A program made the position numbers and the translations under genes. Positions 1-7,567 of a DNA stretch of 64,000 nucleotides are shown one piece after another. The notes under the pieces are model-generated. The model made no database searches. It was not told the origin of the DNA and saw nothing but the letters and a program-made list of their open reading frames with translations. The stretch covers positions 5,334,896 to 5,398,895 of the forward strand of contig OY282377.1 in the NCBI GenBank assembly GCA_958295785.1, in the 5' to 3' direction. Within the stretch, counting starts at the first letter, position 1, and every line of letters begins with the position of its first letter. Source of the DNA: an uncultured Latescibacterota bacterium (GTDB lineage Bacteria; Latescibacterota; UBA2968).

Positions 1-1
1 G

Positions 2-103
2 CGCTGGTCGCAGGCAACGGAGCGATTGATCGGCACAATGGCGCGCGTGCCCACGCAACGCTACAATGGCTATGGCGAATACGTGGCGCACCTGTACGGT
101 TAG
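2..103 (+). CDS. 3' end of an unrecognised gene, cut by the window edge
   Basis: Reading frame 2 is open from the window edge to a TAG at 101-103 and gives about 33 residues ending in [12 protein letters not shown] strong hairpin follows within 30 bases, as expected after a real gene. The fragment is too short to assign to a family. Coding status rests on the open frame, the aromatic and charged composition and the terminator behind it. Confidence 0.45.
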   Translation, partial: RWSQATERLIGTMARVPTQRYNGYGEYVAHLYG

Positions 104-131
104 CGCGGCGTACCAGCGATACCTGTCCCAT

Positions 132-170
132 GCCAAACCGCTCGGCGATCATTTTGCCGAGCGGTTTGGC
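132..170 (+). terminator. Rho-independent-like hairpin
   Basis: A perfect 15-bp inverted repeat (GCCAAACCGCTCGGC and its complement) surrounds a 9-nt loop, 28 bases after the stop of the partial gene. The trailing T-run is poor (GTTTCC), so this may be a weak terminator or an mRNA 3'-end stabiliser. Confidence 0.65.
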
Positions 171-204
171 GTTTCCGGATATTGGTATTAGTGGATTATC
201 CGCC

Positions 205-268
205 TTGTATCTTGCCTTTTCGGGCGGGCACGGGGGCATCGCCCCTACGTTTCTATCCTCGCATCTTT
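205..268. repeat. Intergenic palindromic repeat, 65-bp version
   Basis: It carries the core GGGGGCATCGCCCC preceded by TTGTATCTTGCCTTTTCGG. Its reverse complement matches 39940-40004 over the whole length with about one mismatch. It is a member of the dispersed family found throughout the window. Confidence 0.8.
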
Positions 269-297
269 CGCCCTTCATCTGCGGATGCGCCTCGCCT

Positions 298-483
298 TTA
301 TTGTTCCGAGAGCAGAGTTCCGCCTCTTGCCCAGTGGTCGCGGGGAATGTCTTCGATGACGACCATCGTGCCATCGGCTTTGGCATTGCAGATCTCGACC
401 AGGGCATCGGTAATGGCTTTGGCGAGTGCGCGCTTTTGCTCATGCGTGCGTCCTTCCAGCATTTTGACATTGACAAACGGCAT
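298..483 (-). CDS. 4-oxalocrotonate tautomerase family protein
   Basis: This is a 61-residue protein starting MPFVNVKMLEGRT, the usual size of a 4-OT subunit. In this family the N-terminal Met is removed and Pro becomes the catalytic base for keto-enol tautomerisation in small homo-oligomers; that Pro is present as residue 2. The N-terminal beta strand, the helix THEQKRALAKAITDAL and the second strand TMVVIED follow the family pattern. A GAGGAGG ribosome site sits just before this ATG, which decides it over an upstream in-frame start. The gene begins 10 bases after the stop of the propeller gene upstream, so the two are probably cotranscribed. The substrate is unknown. Confidence 0.85.
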   Translation of the reverse strand: MPFVNVKMLEGRTHEQKRALAKAITDALVEICNAKADGTMVVIEDIPRDHWARGGTLLSEQ

Positions 484-493
484 AGTTTCCTCC

Positions 494-1807
494 TCAAAAA
501 ACAATGAGTTCTGGACTGTCCAAGTTGGGTATGGCGGGTTTGGATGCGTTGAATGAAAAGGCCACGGGCACCTCAAAGCCGCGAAGGGTGCCCAGCGTGG
601 CGTTGTTTTCGAGATCGACGATAAAAATTTGTAAATTTCTGGTGGTCGGGTCGTCGAGGGATTCGATGCCGGCGACGTACAGGGTTTTGCCGTCGGGCGT
701 CATGCCGATATTTGCCACGAGCGCGCCGAGAAAAATTTCGGCTGTTTGCGTCCAGGTTCGCGTGTCAATAACCGCAATGCCGCCCCACAAAACAGGCGCG
801 GCGTTGCCCAAGGCATCAAAACCCGAAAAAGTTCGACTGAGGGATGCGGCGAGGCGCGTGCCATCTGCGGAAAGCGCGACATCGAGGATTTGAACGCCCA
901 AATCGCTTTCTCGGCCCAGCGAGAGGCTGTCTGCTATCGCTTTGGTCATCGCATTGACTTTGAGCAACCGCCCCGCGTTCCGATTGTTGAGATATAGGGT
1001 TTGCCCATCGGGCGAAAGTGCCAAGCGAGTGACCGCTTGCCCCACCGAGATGCTGTCGATCAAATTCGGGATGCGCGTGTCGATTATAGACACCGCCCCC
1101 GCGCCATTGCCGTGCCCGACGTAGAGCCGCGCACCATCGGGCGAAATGACTATGCCACTGGGGGTGGGTGGCACGTCGATGAGATCTAACGACTGGCCTG
1201 CGAGGACGTCGATGACTTCGACTGCCGCGCCGGATTCTTCGGTGAGGTATGCAAATTGATGATCGGGTGAAAGCACAACGCGATACCCGCCCCGACTCGT
1301 GAAGGGATCGCCTTTGAGAGAAAGTTGAAACGCGGGCGAGCCATCTTCGTCAAAGGCGTGAAAAGTGTCAATGGCTGCCACGTAAATTTGCGCGTTGGTA
1401 TTGGAAATGGCAATGCCGCGGGGTTGCGCGGCACGAAGCGTTCGGGTGGGGTCGAGAAGGTTGGTCTCGATATCGAGGACTTGGATATTGTCGTTGGTCA
1501 GGTCGGCGATATAGAGCAAAAGCGGTTCGGGTTCTGGGGGCGGATTGGGCGTGCCAGATCCCCTAAAGGCATTGACAAAGAGGAGAAAGTCCTCAAAGTC
1601 GATTGTGCCATCGGCGTTGAGATCGAGTTTGGCGTTGAAATCGGCCTGACCGGCTGACTTTCCGAATCCCTGTGCAAAAAGGAGAAAGTCCGCAGAGTTG
1701 ATTGTGCCATCGCCATTGAAGTCCGCGGATCCCGTTTCTTGCGCCGCGAGAAAGGCCGTCGCCAAAAACAATGCGAGACACAACGCTGTCGCCGTATATT
1801 TTTTCAT
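494..1807 (-). CDS. Secreted YncE-like beta-propeller protein with N-terminal dockerin-type repeats
   Basis: The protein has 437 residues. An N-terminal signal peptide (MKKYTATALCLALFLATAFLA) is followed by two Asp-rich segments, DFNGDGTINSADFLLFAQGF at about 29-48 and a second DLNADGTIDFEDFLLFVNAF at about 67-86, which look like paired EF-hand/dockerin type I motifs. A Pro-rich linker leads into a 40-residue-periodic propeller with strands such as LALSPDGQTLYL, VALSADGTRLA and IGMTPDGKTLYVAG. Function is unknown; secretion and ligand or protein binding are inferred. An AGGGAAA ribosome site precedes the ATG. A second propeller with the same motif pair, at its C-terminus, lies at 54897-56138. 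Confidence 0.8.
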   Translation of the reverse strand: MKKYTATALCLALFLATAFLAAQETGSADFNGDGTINSADFLLFAQGFGKSAGQADFNAKLDLNADGTIDFEDFLLFVNAFRGSGTPNPPPEPEPLLLYIADLTNDNIQVLDIETNLLDPTRTLRAAQPRGIAISNTNAQIYVAAIDTFHAFDEDGSPAFQLSLKGDPFTSRGGYRVVLSPDHQFAYLTEESGAAVEVIDVLAGQSLDLIDVPPTPSGIVISPDGARLYVGHGNGAGAVSIIDTRIPNLIDSISVGQAVTRLALSPDGQTLYLNNRNAGRLLKVNAMTKAIADSLSLGRESDLGVQILDVALSADGTRLAASLSRTFSGFDALGNAAPVLWGGIAVIDTRTWTQTAEIFLGALVANIGMTPDGKTLYVAGIESLDDPTTRNLQIFIVDLENNATLGTLRGFEVPVAFSFNASKPAIPNLDSPELIVF

Positions 1808-2011
1808 TGCATTTCCCTTGGTGTAATCCGCGTTAGCGGGTTATGATACGCCTGCCTGTTGATGCTGTCAATCTGATAAGACACTTGAGTTTATCGAGAG
1901 TTCCACAGCCAAACGAGTCTGAAACCCGGTATTCTTCGCCACAATCTCATTGGAACTGCCCGCAACGAGACAACGGTTTGTCAAGATGTGCCTTTTACGG
2001 AGGGAACGGTT

Positions 2012-4447
2012 GTGTTTCGCAATTACTTGATCGTCGCGTTGAGAAATCTCAATCGGCAAAAATTTTTTGGTGTCATCAATATTTTGGGCCTTGCCATTGG
2101 CTTGGGCATGTGCATTTTGATCGTGCTCTACATTCGGGACGAATTGAGCTATGACGGATGGCATACAAAAGGAGATCGGATCTATCGGGTCATCAGGGAA
2201 ACCCGCGCAGGCGGTCAATCGGATTATCTGCCCTTCACCTCGGGCGCGCTCGCAGGGGCACTCGACCGAGATTTTCCCGAGGTGGAAAAAGCCGCGCGCG
2301 TGTGGCAGGGGTGGGTTGACGTGCGCTTGGGAGACAAAAAATTCGATTTGTCCGCCTGCATTGTCGATCCGGAACTGTTTGAAATTTTCGATTTGCCATT
2401 CGTGCAGGGCAATCACAAAACCGCATTTCCCAATCCCAATGCCGTCGCCATCACGGAATCGACGGCAAAGCGGTTGTTTGGGGATGGCGATCCGATTGGC
2501 AAGTCATTCACGGTTGACAGCAACCATCTCGGCGGGGAGCGCGCTGTCACGGCGGTCTTAAAAGATTTTCCCCGCAATTCCACACTCGTAGATGACCAAT
2601 TCGTCTATATCGCAACGGGCGGCATTGCTGAAGAATCGAAATACGCTTGGGAAGATTGGATACCCACCGATGGCTGGCGGCCCGTCAACACGTATTTCCT
2701 GCTTCGCAACGGGGCCGACCCAAAAGTGCTATCCGCCAAACTGCCCGCCTTCATCGACCGCTATATGGGGGCTGAGATTGCGCGCACCAATGCGTACCAC
2801 CTCCAGCCGCTTCATCGCATCTACCTCTATTCGGAGCAGGACTACAATTTGGACTGGTATGGGGATATCGACCGCGTCTATCAATTTGGCGCGGTTGCAT
2901 TTTTGGTGCTGGCGATAGGGGGTATCAATTTCACCAATCTGACCGCGGCGCAATCGGCACGCAGGGCGCGCGAGGTCGGCTTGCGAAAAGTGTCGGGCGC
3001 GCACCGCGCACAACTGATGGGTCAGTTCTTGGGCGAATCCGTACTTACAACTCTGTTTGCCCTCGTTCTCGCGCTGGTGGCTGTCAAACTCGCGCTGCCC
3101 ACATTCAATGCGTTTTTTTTCAAACAACTCGATCTCGATTTGTCGGGCGGTTTTGCCGTCGCCCTGCTCGGCAGCGTCATACTCGTCGGGCTGTTGGCCG
3201 GCGCCTATCCCGCGTTTTTCCTGTCTGCGTACGAACCCACGGAAACGCTCAAAGGGGCGTTTCGCGCAGGGGCGCGCGGGCAATGGATCCGCAAGGGCCT
3301 GATGGTCGCGCAATTTGCGATTTCGATCATCTTGCTCGCGGGTACCGGGGCGATCTACCGGCAACTCGATTACCTCGCCAACAAACGCTTGGGATTCAAC
3401 GTGGCTCAGATGGTGATGATGCCGGTATTCGTGTTCGATCAAGAGACGGAACCGGACGCAGGGCGACGGCTCGCGGCGCGTTATGCCACTGTGAAACAAG
3501 CATTTCTCGCGCATCCAAATGCCATCAAAGCCACGGCCTATCGCTGGTGGCTCGGCTGGACCGGGGGCATCATCCGCACCATTCGGGCAGAGGGACACAG
3601 CGACACGGATTGGCGCATGCACCTTTTGGAGGTGGATGAGGACTATTTGGACGTGTTCCAAATCCCACTGGTACACGGCCGCAAATTCGACCCCATTGCC
3701 TTTCCCACAGACACGGCAACAGCCTTTGTCATCAATGAAACAGCGGTTGCCAAGTTCGGCTGGGATGATCCCATTGGCAAATCCTTAGAGTGGGTGGATC
3801 GAACCCGAAATCGCAAAGGAACCGTGATCGGCGTTGTGCGAGATTTTCACTACAGTCCGCTGCGCGAAAAAATCGGCCCTGTCGCGCTGACCCTTCGGTC
3901 GCAGCAATTTTACTCCTTGGCCGTGCGCGTCAAAGCTGAAGATATGGAAGAGACGCTGGCGTTTTTTGAGAAGACTTGGAAGCAATTTGTCCCCGCGGAG
4001 CACGTTTTTACGCATACGACGTGGGACGTGCAGTTTGAATACATGTACTTTGAGGAACGGCAGGCGCAAGCACTGACCTCGTTCTCGTCGGGGATGGCGA
4101 TTTTGCTGGCGTGTATGGGCCTGTTTGGCCTTGCGGCTTATGCGATTGAACAGCGCGTGAAAGAAATTGGGGTGCGGAAAGTTTTGGGCGCGAGTGCGTC
4201 CCAAATTGTGATTTTGATTTGCAGAACATTTGCCGCGATGGTTTTGATCGCCGGTGTGTTGGCCTGCCCGGTTGCCTATTTTGCCGTGCGAAATTGGCTG
4301 GCTGGCTTTGCGTACCGCGCGGACCTGTCGTGGTGGATATTTGTGTTAAGTGGCGCGGTTGCATTGGTGATCGCGCTGCTCACCGTGGGCTATCACGCCC
4401 TCCGCGCCGCGCTGGCTAACCCAGCGGAAGCCCTGCGGCAGGACTAA
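2012..4447 (+). CDS. FtsX/MacB-type ABC transporter permease
   Basis: The protein has about 811 residues. It repeats the FtsX unit twice: a TM helix (INILGLAIGLGMCILIVLYI), a large periplasmic MacB_PCD-like domain, then a three-helix block beginning LAIGGINFTNL and containing REVGLRKVSGA; the second half repeats this and contains the matching KEIGVRKVLGAS. Such permeases couple a cytoplasmic ATPase to periplasmic or outer-membrane work (lipoprotein release, peptide or macrolide export), but no ATPase gene is adjacent. The start chosen is the GTG at 2012 because GGAGGG lies 7 bases before it; a GTG 8 codons upstream has no such site. The family is often expanded in FCB-group bacteria. Confidence 0.85.
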   Translation: MFRNYLIVALRNLNRQKFFGVINILGLAIGLGMCILIVLYIRDELSYDGWHTKGDRIYRVIRETRAGGQSDYLPFTSGALAGALDRDFPEVEKAARVWQGWVDVRLGDKKFDLSACIVDPELFEIFDLPFVQGNHKTAFPNPNAVAITESTAKRLFGDGDPIGKSFTVDSNHLGGERAVTAVLKDFPRNSTLVDDQFVYIATGGIAEESKYAWEDWIPTDGWRPVNTYFLLRNGADPKVLSAKLPAFIDRYMGAEIARTNAYHLQPLHRIYLYSEQDYNLDWYGDIDRVYQFGAVAFLVLAIGGINFTNLTAAQSARRAREVGLRKVSGAHRAQLMGQFLGESVLTTLFALVLALVAVKLALPTFNAFFFKQLDLDLSGGFAVALLGSVILVGLLAGAYPAFFLSAYEPTETLKGAFRAGARGQWIRKGLMVAQFAISIILLAGTGAIYRQLDYLANKRLGFNVAQMVMMPVFVFDQETEPDAGRRLAARYATVKQAFLAHPNAIKATAYRWWLGWTGGIIRTIRAEGHSDTDWRMHLLEVDEDYLDVFQIPLVHGRKFDPIAFPTDTATAFVINETAVAKFGWDDPIGKSLEWVDRTRNRKGTVIGVVRDFHYSPLREKIGPVALTLRSQQFYSLAVRVKAEDMEETLAFFEKTWKQFVPAEHVFTHTTWDVQFEYMYFEERQAQALTSFSSGMAILLACMGLFGLAAYAIEQRVKEIGVRKVLGASASQIVILICRTFAAMVLIAGVLACPVAYFAVRNWLAGFAYRADLSWWIFVLSGAVALVIALLTVGYHALRAALANPAEALRQD

Positions 4448-4483
4448 AAAAAGGTCTGTGACGACAAGCGTCGCAGACCTTTT
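4448..4483. terminator. Bidirectional terminator
   Basis: Stem AAAGGTCTGTGACG pairs with CGTCGCAGACCTTT (one G-T pair) around a short loop. It has an A-run on the left and a T-run on the right, so it can serve both the permease gene and the convergent peroxiredoxin gene. Confidence 0.8.
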
Positions 4484-4503
4484 GGATTTTCACAAAGGAT
4501 CGG

Positions 4504-5136
4504 TTAATCGGCGGGTTGCTGGGTCACGCGCAAATAGGGTTTGACCGCCGTGTAGCCGGGGAAACGCTCGGCGGCTTCTCCGTCTGAAACCGCGGGCGCG
4601 ATGATCACATCATCGCCCGGTCGCCAGTTGACAGGCGTTGCCAAACTGTGCTTGGCCGTCAATTGCAGGGAATCGACCACGCGCAAAATTTCGTCGAAGT
4701 TTCGGCCCGTAGATGCCGGATACGTCAGCATCAGCTTGATCGCCTTGTCCGGGCCGATCACAAAGACCGAGCGCACGGTCAGGGTATTGTCTGCATTGGG
4801 GTGAATCATCCCATACAAATCGGCCACTTCGCGGTTGGGATCGGCGATCATCGGATAATTCACCGTGGCATTTTGCGTTTCGTTGATGTCGTGAATCCAG
4901 CCCTCGTGCGATTCGAGGGGATCGACACTGATCGCCAAAACTTTGACCCCGCGCTTTTCAAATTCGCCCTTGATATTTGCCATCGCACCCAATTCGGTGG
5001 TACACACGGGCGTAAAATCGGCCGGATGGGAAAACAAAATGCCCCAACCATCGCCCAACCATTCGTGGAAGTTAATCTGGCCTTCCGTGGTCTCTGCCGT
5101 AAAATCGGGGGCAACATCGCCCAATTGCAATGCCAT
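4504..5136 (-). CDS. 1-Cys (Prx6-type) peroxiredoxin
   Basis: The protein has 210 residues. The active-site segment HPADFTPVCTTELG places the peroxidatic Cys at residue 45, within the PxxxTxxC motif. The C-terminal part (YPASTGRNFDEILRVVDSLQ and later TPVNWRPGD, GYTAVKPYLRVT) is the extended arm typical of Prx6-type enzymes, which reduce H2O2 and organic hydroperoxides in the cytoplasm. The length fits the family (about 210-220). The start is the ATG of MALQLGDVAPDF, preceded by GAAAGGG; upstream in-frame codons have no homology to the family. The gene ends against a bidirectional terminator. Confidence 0.93.
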   Translation of the reverse strand: MALQLGDVAPDFTAETTEGQINFHEWLGDGWGILFSHPADFTPVCTTELGAMANIKGEFEKRGVKVLAISVDPLESHEGWIHDINETQNATVNYPMIADPNREVADLYGMIHPNADNTLTVRSVFVIGPDKAIKLMLTYPASTGRNFDEILRVVDSLQLTAKHSLATPVNWRPGDDVIIAPAVSDGEAAERFPGYTAVKPYLRVTQQPAD

Positions 5137-5257
5137 AACATAGCCCTTTCTGTTGGATTGTGGAGGAGATGTAGAACGCATGCGTGCGTTAATATAAAAC
5201 AAAACCACGCGCTGTCAAGCGGGCGCGGGAGCACTTTCCACTTTGCCCTCGCCTTTC

Positions 5258-5301
5258 TTGTATCTTGCCTTTTCGGGCGGGCACGGGGGCATCGCCCCTA
5301 C
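5258..5301. repeat. Intergenic palindromic repeat in the 5137-5475 gap
   Basis: It contains CTTGTATCTTGCC followed by GGGCGGGCACGGGGGCATCGCCCCTAC, closely matching 205-249. The rest of the roughly 340-base gap holds no gene that I can support. Confidence 0.8.
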
Positions 5302-5475
5302 CTGTCTTTCATCCGCTGGGAGTGGATGGCAGGGATTGCTTGTTGCGTTGCGTTTGAGCATTGCATGCCTTGATTTTGGATGGATAAATGTGTAAATTTG
5401 AGACCTTGAGTTTGTCCAAAAGAAGCCCCTGTACTGTCTCGGGTCGGGGCTGACAACATTTTCAGGAAGCAAGTC

Positions 5476-6438
5476 GTGTACAAAAATTTTACGGTGTTTG
5501 ATCAAATCGTCGAAGAGGCCGCGCCGGATATGGCGTCGGTCAATGCGTCCATGCAAGCCCTGATGGGCGAGTTGGACAATTTTCAGGACATTGCCCGGTA
5601 CGTCAAGCCGCTGCCGGGTGAAATCCCCACTTTGGATGGCGTTGATATTTACGGCGAGACCATTCCGCTCAACGGCATTGTGGGGGGCGACCACGTCGTC
5701 TATGTTGACTTTAAGACGCGCTACGATCTCGATGCGCGCATCGAAAAGGCCCGCGACCAGGGGCAGGAGCACATTGTTCAAGAACTGGAGGAATGCCGCT
5801 TTAAGGCCGGCGTTGCCTTGGCCGATGTTTCCGGGCACTTGATCACAGACGCGCTGCTCGCCGCAATGCTCCATCAGGCTTTTCTGCTGGGCGCGATTTA
5901 CGAAATGGACTACTACGGCAACATCACGCCCAAGTTGTTTGAAAATCTCAATACGCGATTTTACAACTCGTCGAGCCTCAGCAAATTCATCACGATGATC
6001 TACGGTGAAATTTCTCGAGATGGGCATTTCCAATTTCTATCGGCCGGGCATCCGATGCCCATAATTTATTCGCGCAAGTACGAAGCGATTGTCGAAGTGC
6101 CCAAAAATAAAATGATCGCCTCGCCGCCCATTGGCACGCTTCCCTCTGGCCGGGATATTGATCGCAATGCGAACAAAAGCGTGCTCGGGTACAAAGAAGA
6201 ATACGAAATTAACAAATGGAATTTAATGGGCACGGGCGATATTCTCATTCTGTATACCGATGGCCTCATCGAGCACCACCGCAATGACGAATTGTACGCG
6301 CCGCATCATCTCGAACAAAAGCTCCACGAGATCAGAGACCTGACTGCCCAAGAAATTTTCCACGCCCTCAAAGAAGACCTCATGGCTTTCACCAAGCCCG
6401 AAGACGACATCAGCTACGTCATCATCAAGCGGCACTGA
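5476..6438 (+). CDS. SpoIIE-type (PP2C-like) serine/threonine phosphatase
   Basis: The protein has 320 residues. The region VALADVSGHLITDALLAAML supplies the metal-binding Asp of SpoIIE/RsbU phosphatases, FLSAGHPMPIIY the central Gly-His motif, and DILILYTDGLIE plus the terminal PEDDISYVIIK the remaining metal-binding Asp residues. RsbU-type enzymes dephosphorylate anti-anti-sigma proteins in partner-switching networks; no STAS or anti-sigma gene is nearby, so the partner is unknown. The first 80 residues form a separate N-terminal segment with no recognisable sensor domain. The start is GTG, with GGAAGC a few bases upstream. Confidence 0.85.
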   Translation: MYKNFTVFDQIVEEAAPDMASVNASMQALMGELDNFQDIARYVKPLPGEIPTLDGVDIYGETIPLNGIVGGDHVVYVDFKTRYDLDARIEKARDQGQEHIVQELEECRFKAGVALADVSGHLITDALLAAMLHQAFLLGAIYEMDYYGNITPKLFENLNTRFYNSSSLSKFITMIYGEISRDGHFQFLSAGHPMPIIYSRKYEAIVEVPKNKMIASPPIGTLPSGRDIDRNANKSVLGYKEEYEINKWNLMGTGDILILYTDGLIEHHRNDELYAPHHLEQKLHEIRDLTAQEIFHALKEDLMAFTKPEDDISYVIIKRH

Positions 6439-6487
6439 GGTTTTCCCCGCCACACGGCCCTCTTTCCCCTCGTCTAAACGCCGGCCT

Positions 6488-6573
6488 TATAGCCAACTTA
6501 TGCGGGATGTCAAATCGCATTGCTGAAAACAACGGGCAATTTGCCCTTGACACTTCGGTATAAGTTGGCTATA
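6488..6573. repeat. Nested inverted repeat overlapping a promoter
   Basis: The perfect 14-bp arms TATAGCCAACTTAT (6488-6501) and ATAAGTTGGCTATA (6560-6573) enclose a second inverted pair, TGTCAA (6508-6513) and TTGACA (6547-6552), and a small palindrome GGGCAA-T-TTGCCC. The right arm covers the promoter spacer and -10 region of the nucleotidyltransferase gene. It is probably a repressor operator pair or a small inserted element. Confidence 0.6.
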
Positions 6574-6575
6574 CA
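6547..6575 (+). promoter_or_regulatory. Sigma70-like promoter of the nucleotidyltransferase gene
   Basis: TTGACA at 6547-6552 and TATACA at 6570-6575 are separated by exactly 17 bases. Transcription would begin about 30 bases before the ribosome site of the gene starting at 6611. Confidence 0.75.
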
Positions 6576-6610
6576 TGTGTTCAGTAATTATTTGTACATG
6601 GAGGTGCGTC

Positions 6611-7552
6611 ATGTCGGTTGTCGTGCGGGAAGAGATCCAGAAACGCTACGAGCAGGCCCTGTGGTTGCTCGTTGAAAAACTCGAAAAAGATCGCACTGTG
6701 CTCGCCGCGATTCTCTTTGGCAGTTTGGCTTACGACGAGGTGTGGAAAAACTCGGACATCGACTTGTGGATCATCATGGAAGACGGGCAAAAACAAGGCG
6801 CGGTCACGCTTTGCGAAGACGACGTCAATATCCATGCACAGCGCGTCCCCCGCAGCGTTTTCAAACGCCGCATTGAAGGCGATCTCAGCGGCGGTTGGCT
6901 CGACTTTACCTTTTCCAAGAGTGCGCTGTTGTTCACCAAAGACGACTCTGTGGCGCGGTGGTATGCCACCATCAACCACATTGGCACGCGCGACCGGGCA
7001 TTTCAATTGATGAGAAACGCGGCCTTTTTGCTGCCATCGCTCCACAAAGCCGAAAAGTACTTTTACTTGAAAGAGGACTGCGAATACAGCTTTTGGTGGC
7101 TGATGCAGGTCGTGCGCGGGTTGGCGACTATCGAAGTCCTGTTTCACAATCGTGCCCCCGCGCGTGAAGTCATCCATCAGGCCCTCCAATACAATCCCCA
7201 ATTTTTCACCCGCGTCTATACGGATTTTGTCAACCAGCCCAAAACGCGCGAAGCCGTTGCAAGCGTGCTCGATCAGGTCAACCGGTATTTGGAAGACAAA
7301 ACGCACGACCTCTTTCGCCCGTTGCTCGACTATCTCACAGAATCGGGCGACGTGCGGACGCTGTCTGAAATCGACGACTACTTTCGCAAAAAAATTCAGG
7401 GCGGCGGCCTCGAGGAAGCCTGCGAGTGGCTCGTGCAACAGGAAATCATCGAAAAACTCTCAAGCCCCATTCACCTAACTGAAAAGAGCCGCATCGAAGT
7501 CGAAGAGCCCGCGTATTATTGCGACGAGGATGTGGTGGAGTTGTTTGAGTAA
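6611..7552 (+). CDS. Nucleotidyltransferase-domain protein
   Basis: The protein has 313 residues. [20 protein letters not shown] shows the GS...DxD motif of the polymerase-beta-like nucleotidyltransferase fold at about residues 37-55. The long helical C-terminal part resembles the substrate-holding domain of aminoglycoside-type or unassigned nucleotidyltransferases. The ATG at 6611 is chosen because GGAGGTG lies 5 bases upstream; a longer frame adds 12 unlikely residues. It sits 15 bases before the uvrA-like gene and is probably cotranscribed with it. The substrate is not predictable from the sequence. Confidence 0.8.
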   Translation: MSVVVREEIQKRYEQALWLLVEKLEKDRTVLAAILFGSLAYDEVWKNSDIDLWIIMEDGQKQGAVTLCEDDVNIHAQRVPRSVFKRRIEGDLSGGWLDFTFSKSALLFTKDDSVARWYATINHIGTRDRAFQLMRNAAFLLPSLHKAEKYFYLKEDCEYSFWWLMQVVRGLATIEVLFHNRAPAREVIHQALQYNPQFFTRVYTDFVNQPKTREAVASVLDQVNRYLEDKTHDLFRPLLDYLTESGDVRTLSEIDDYFRKKIQGGGLEEACEWLVQQEIIEKLSSPIHLTEKSRIEVEEPAYYCDEDVVELFE

Positions 7553-7567
7553 TAAGGAGATCGACCG

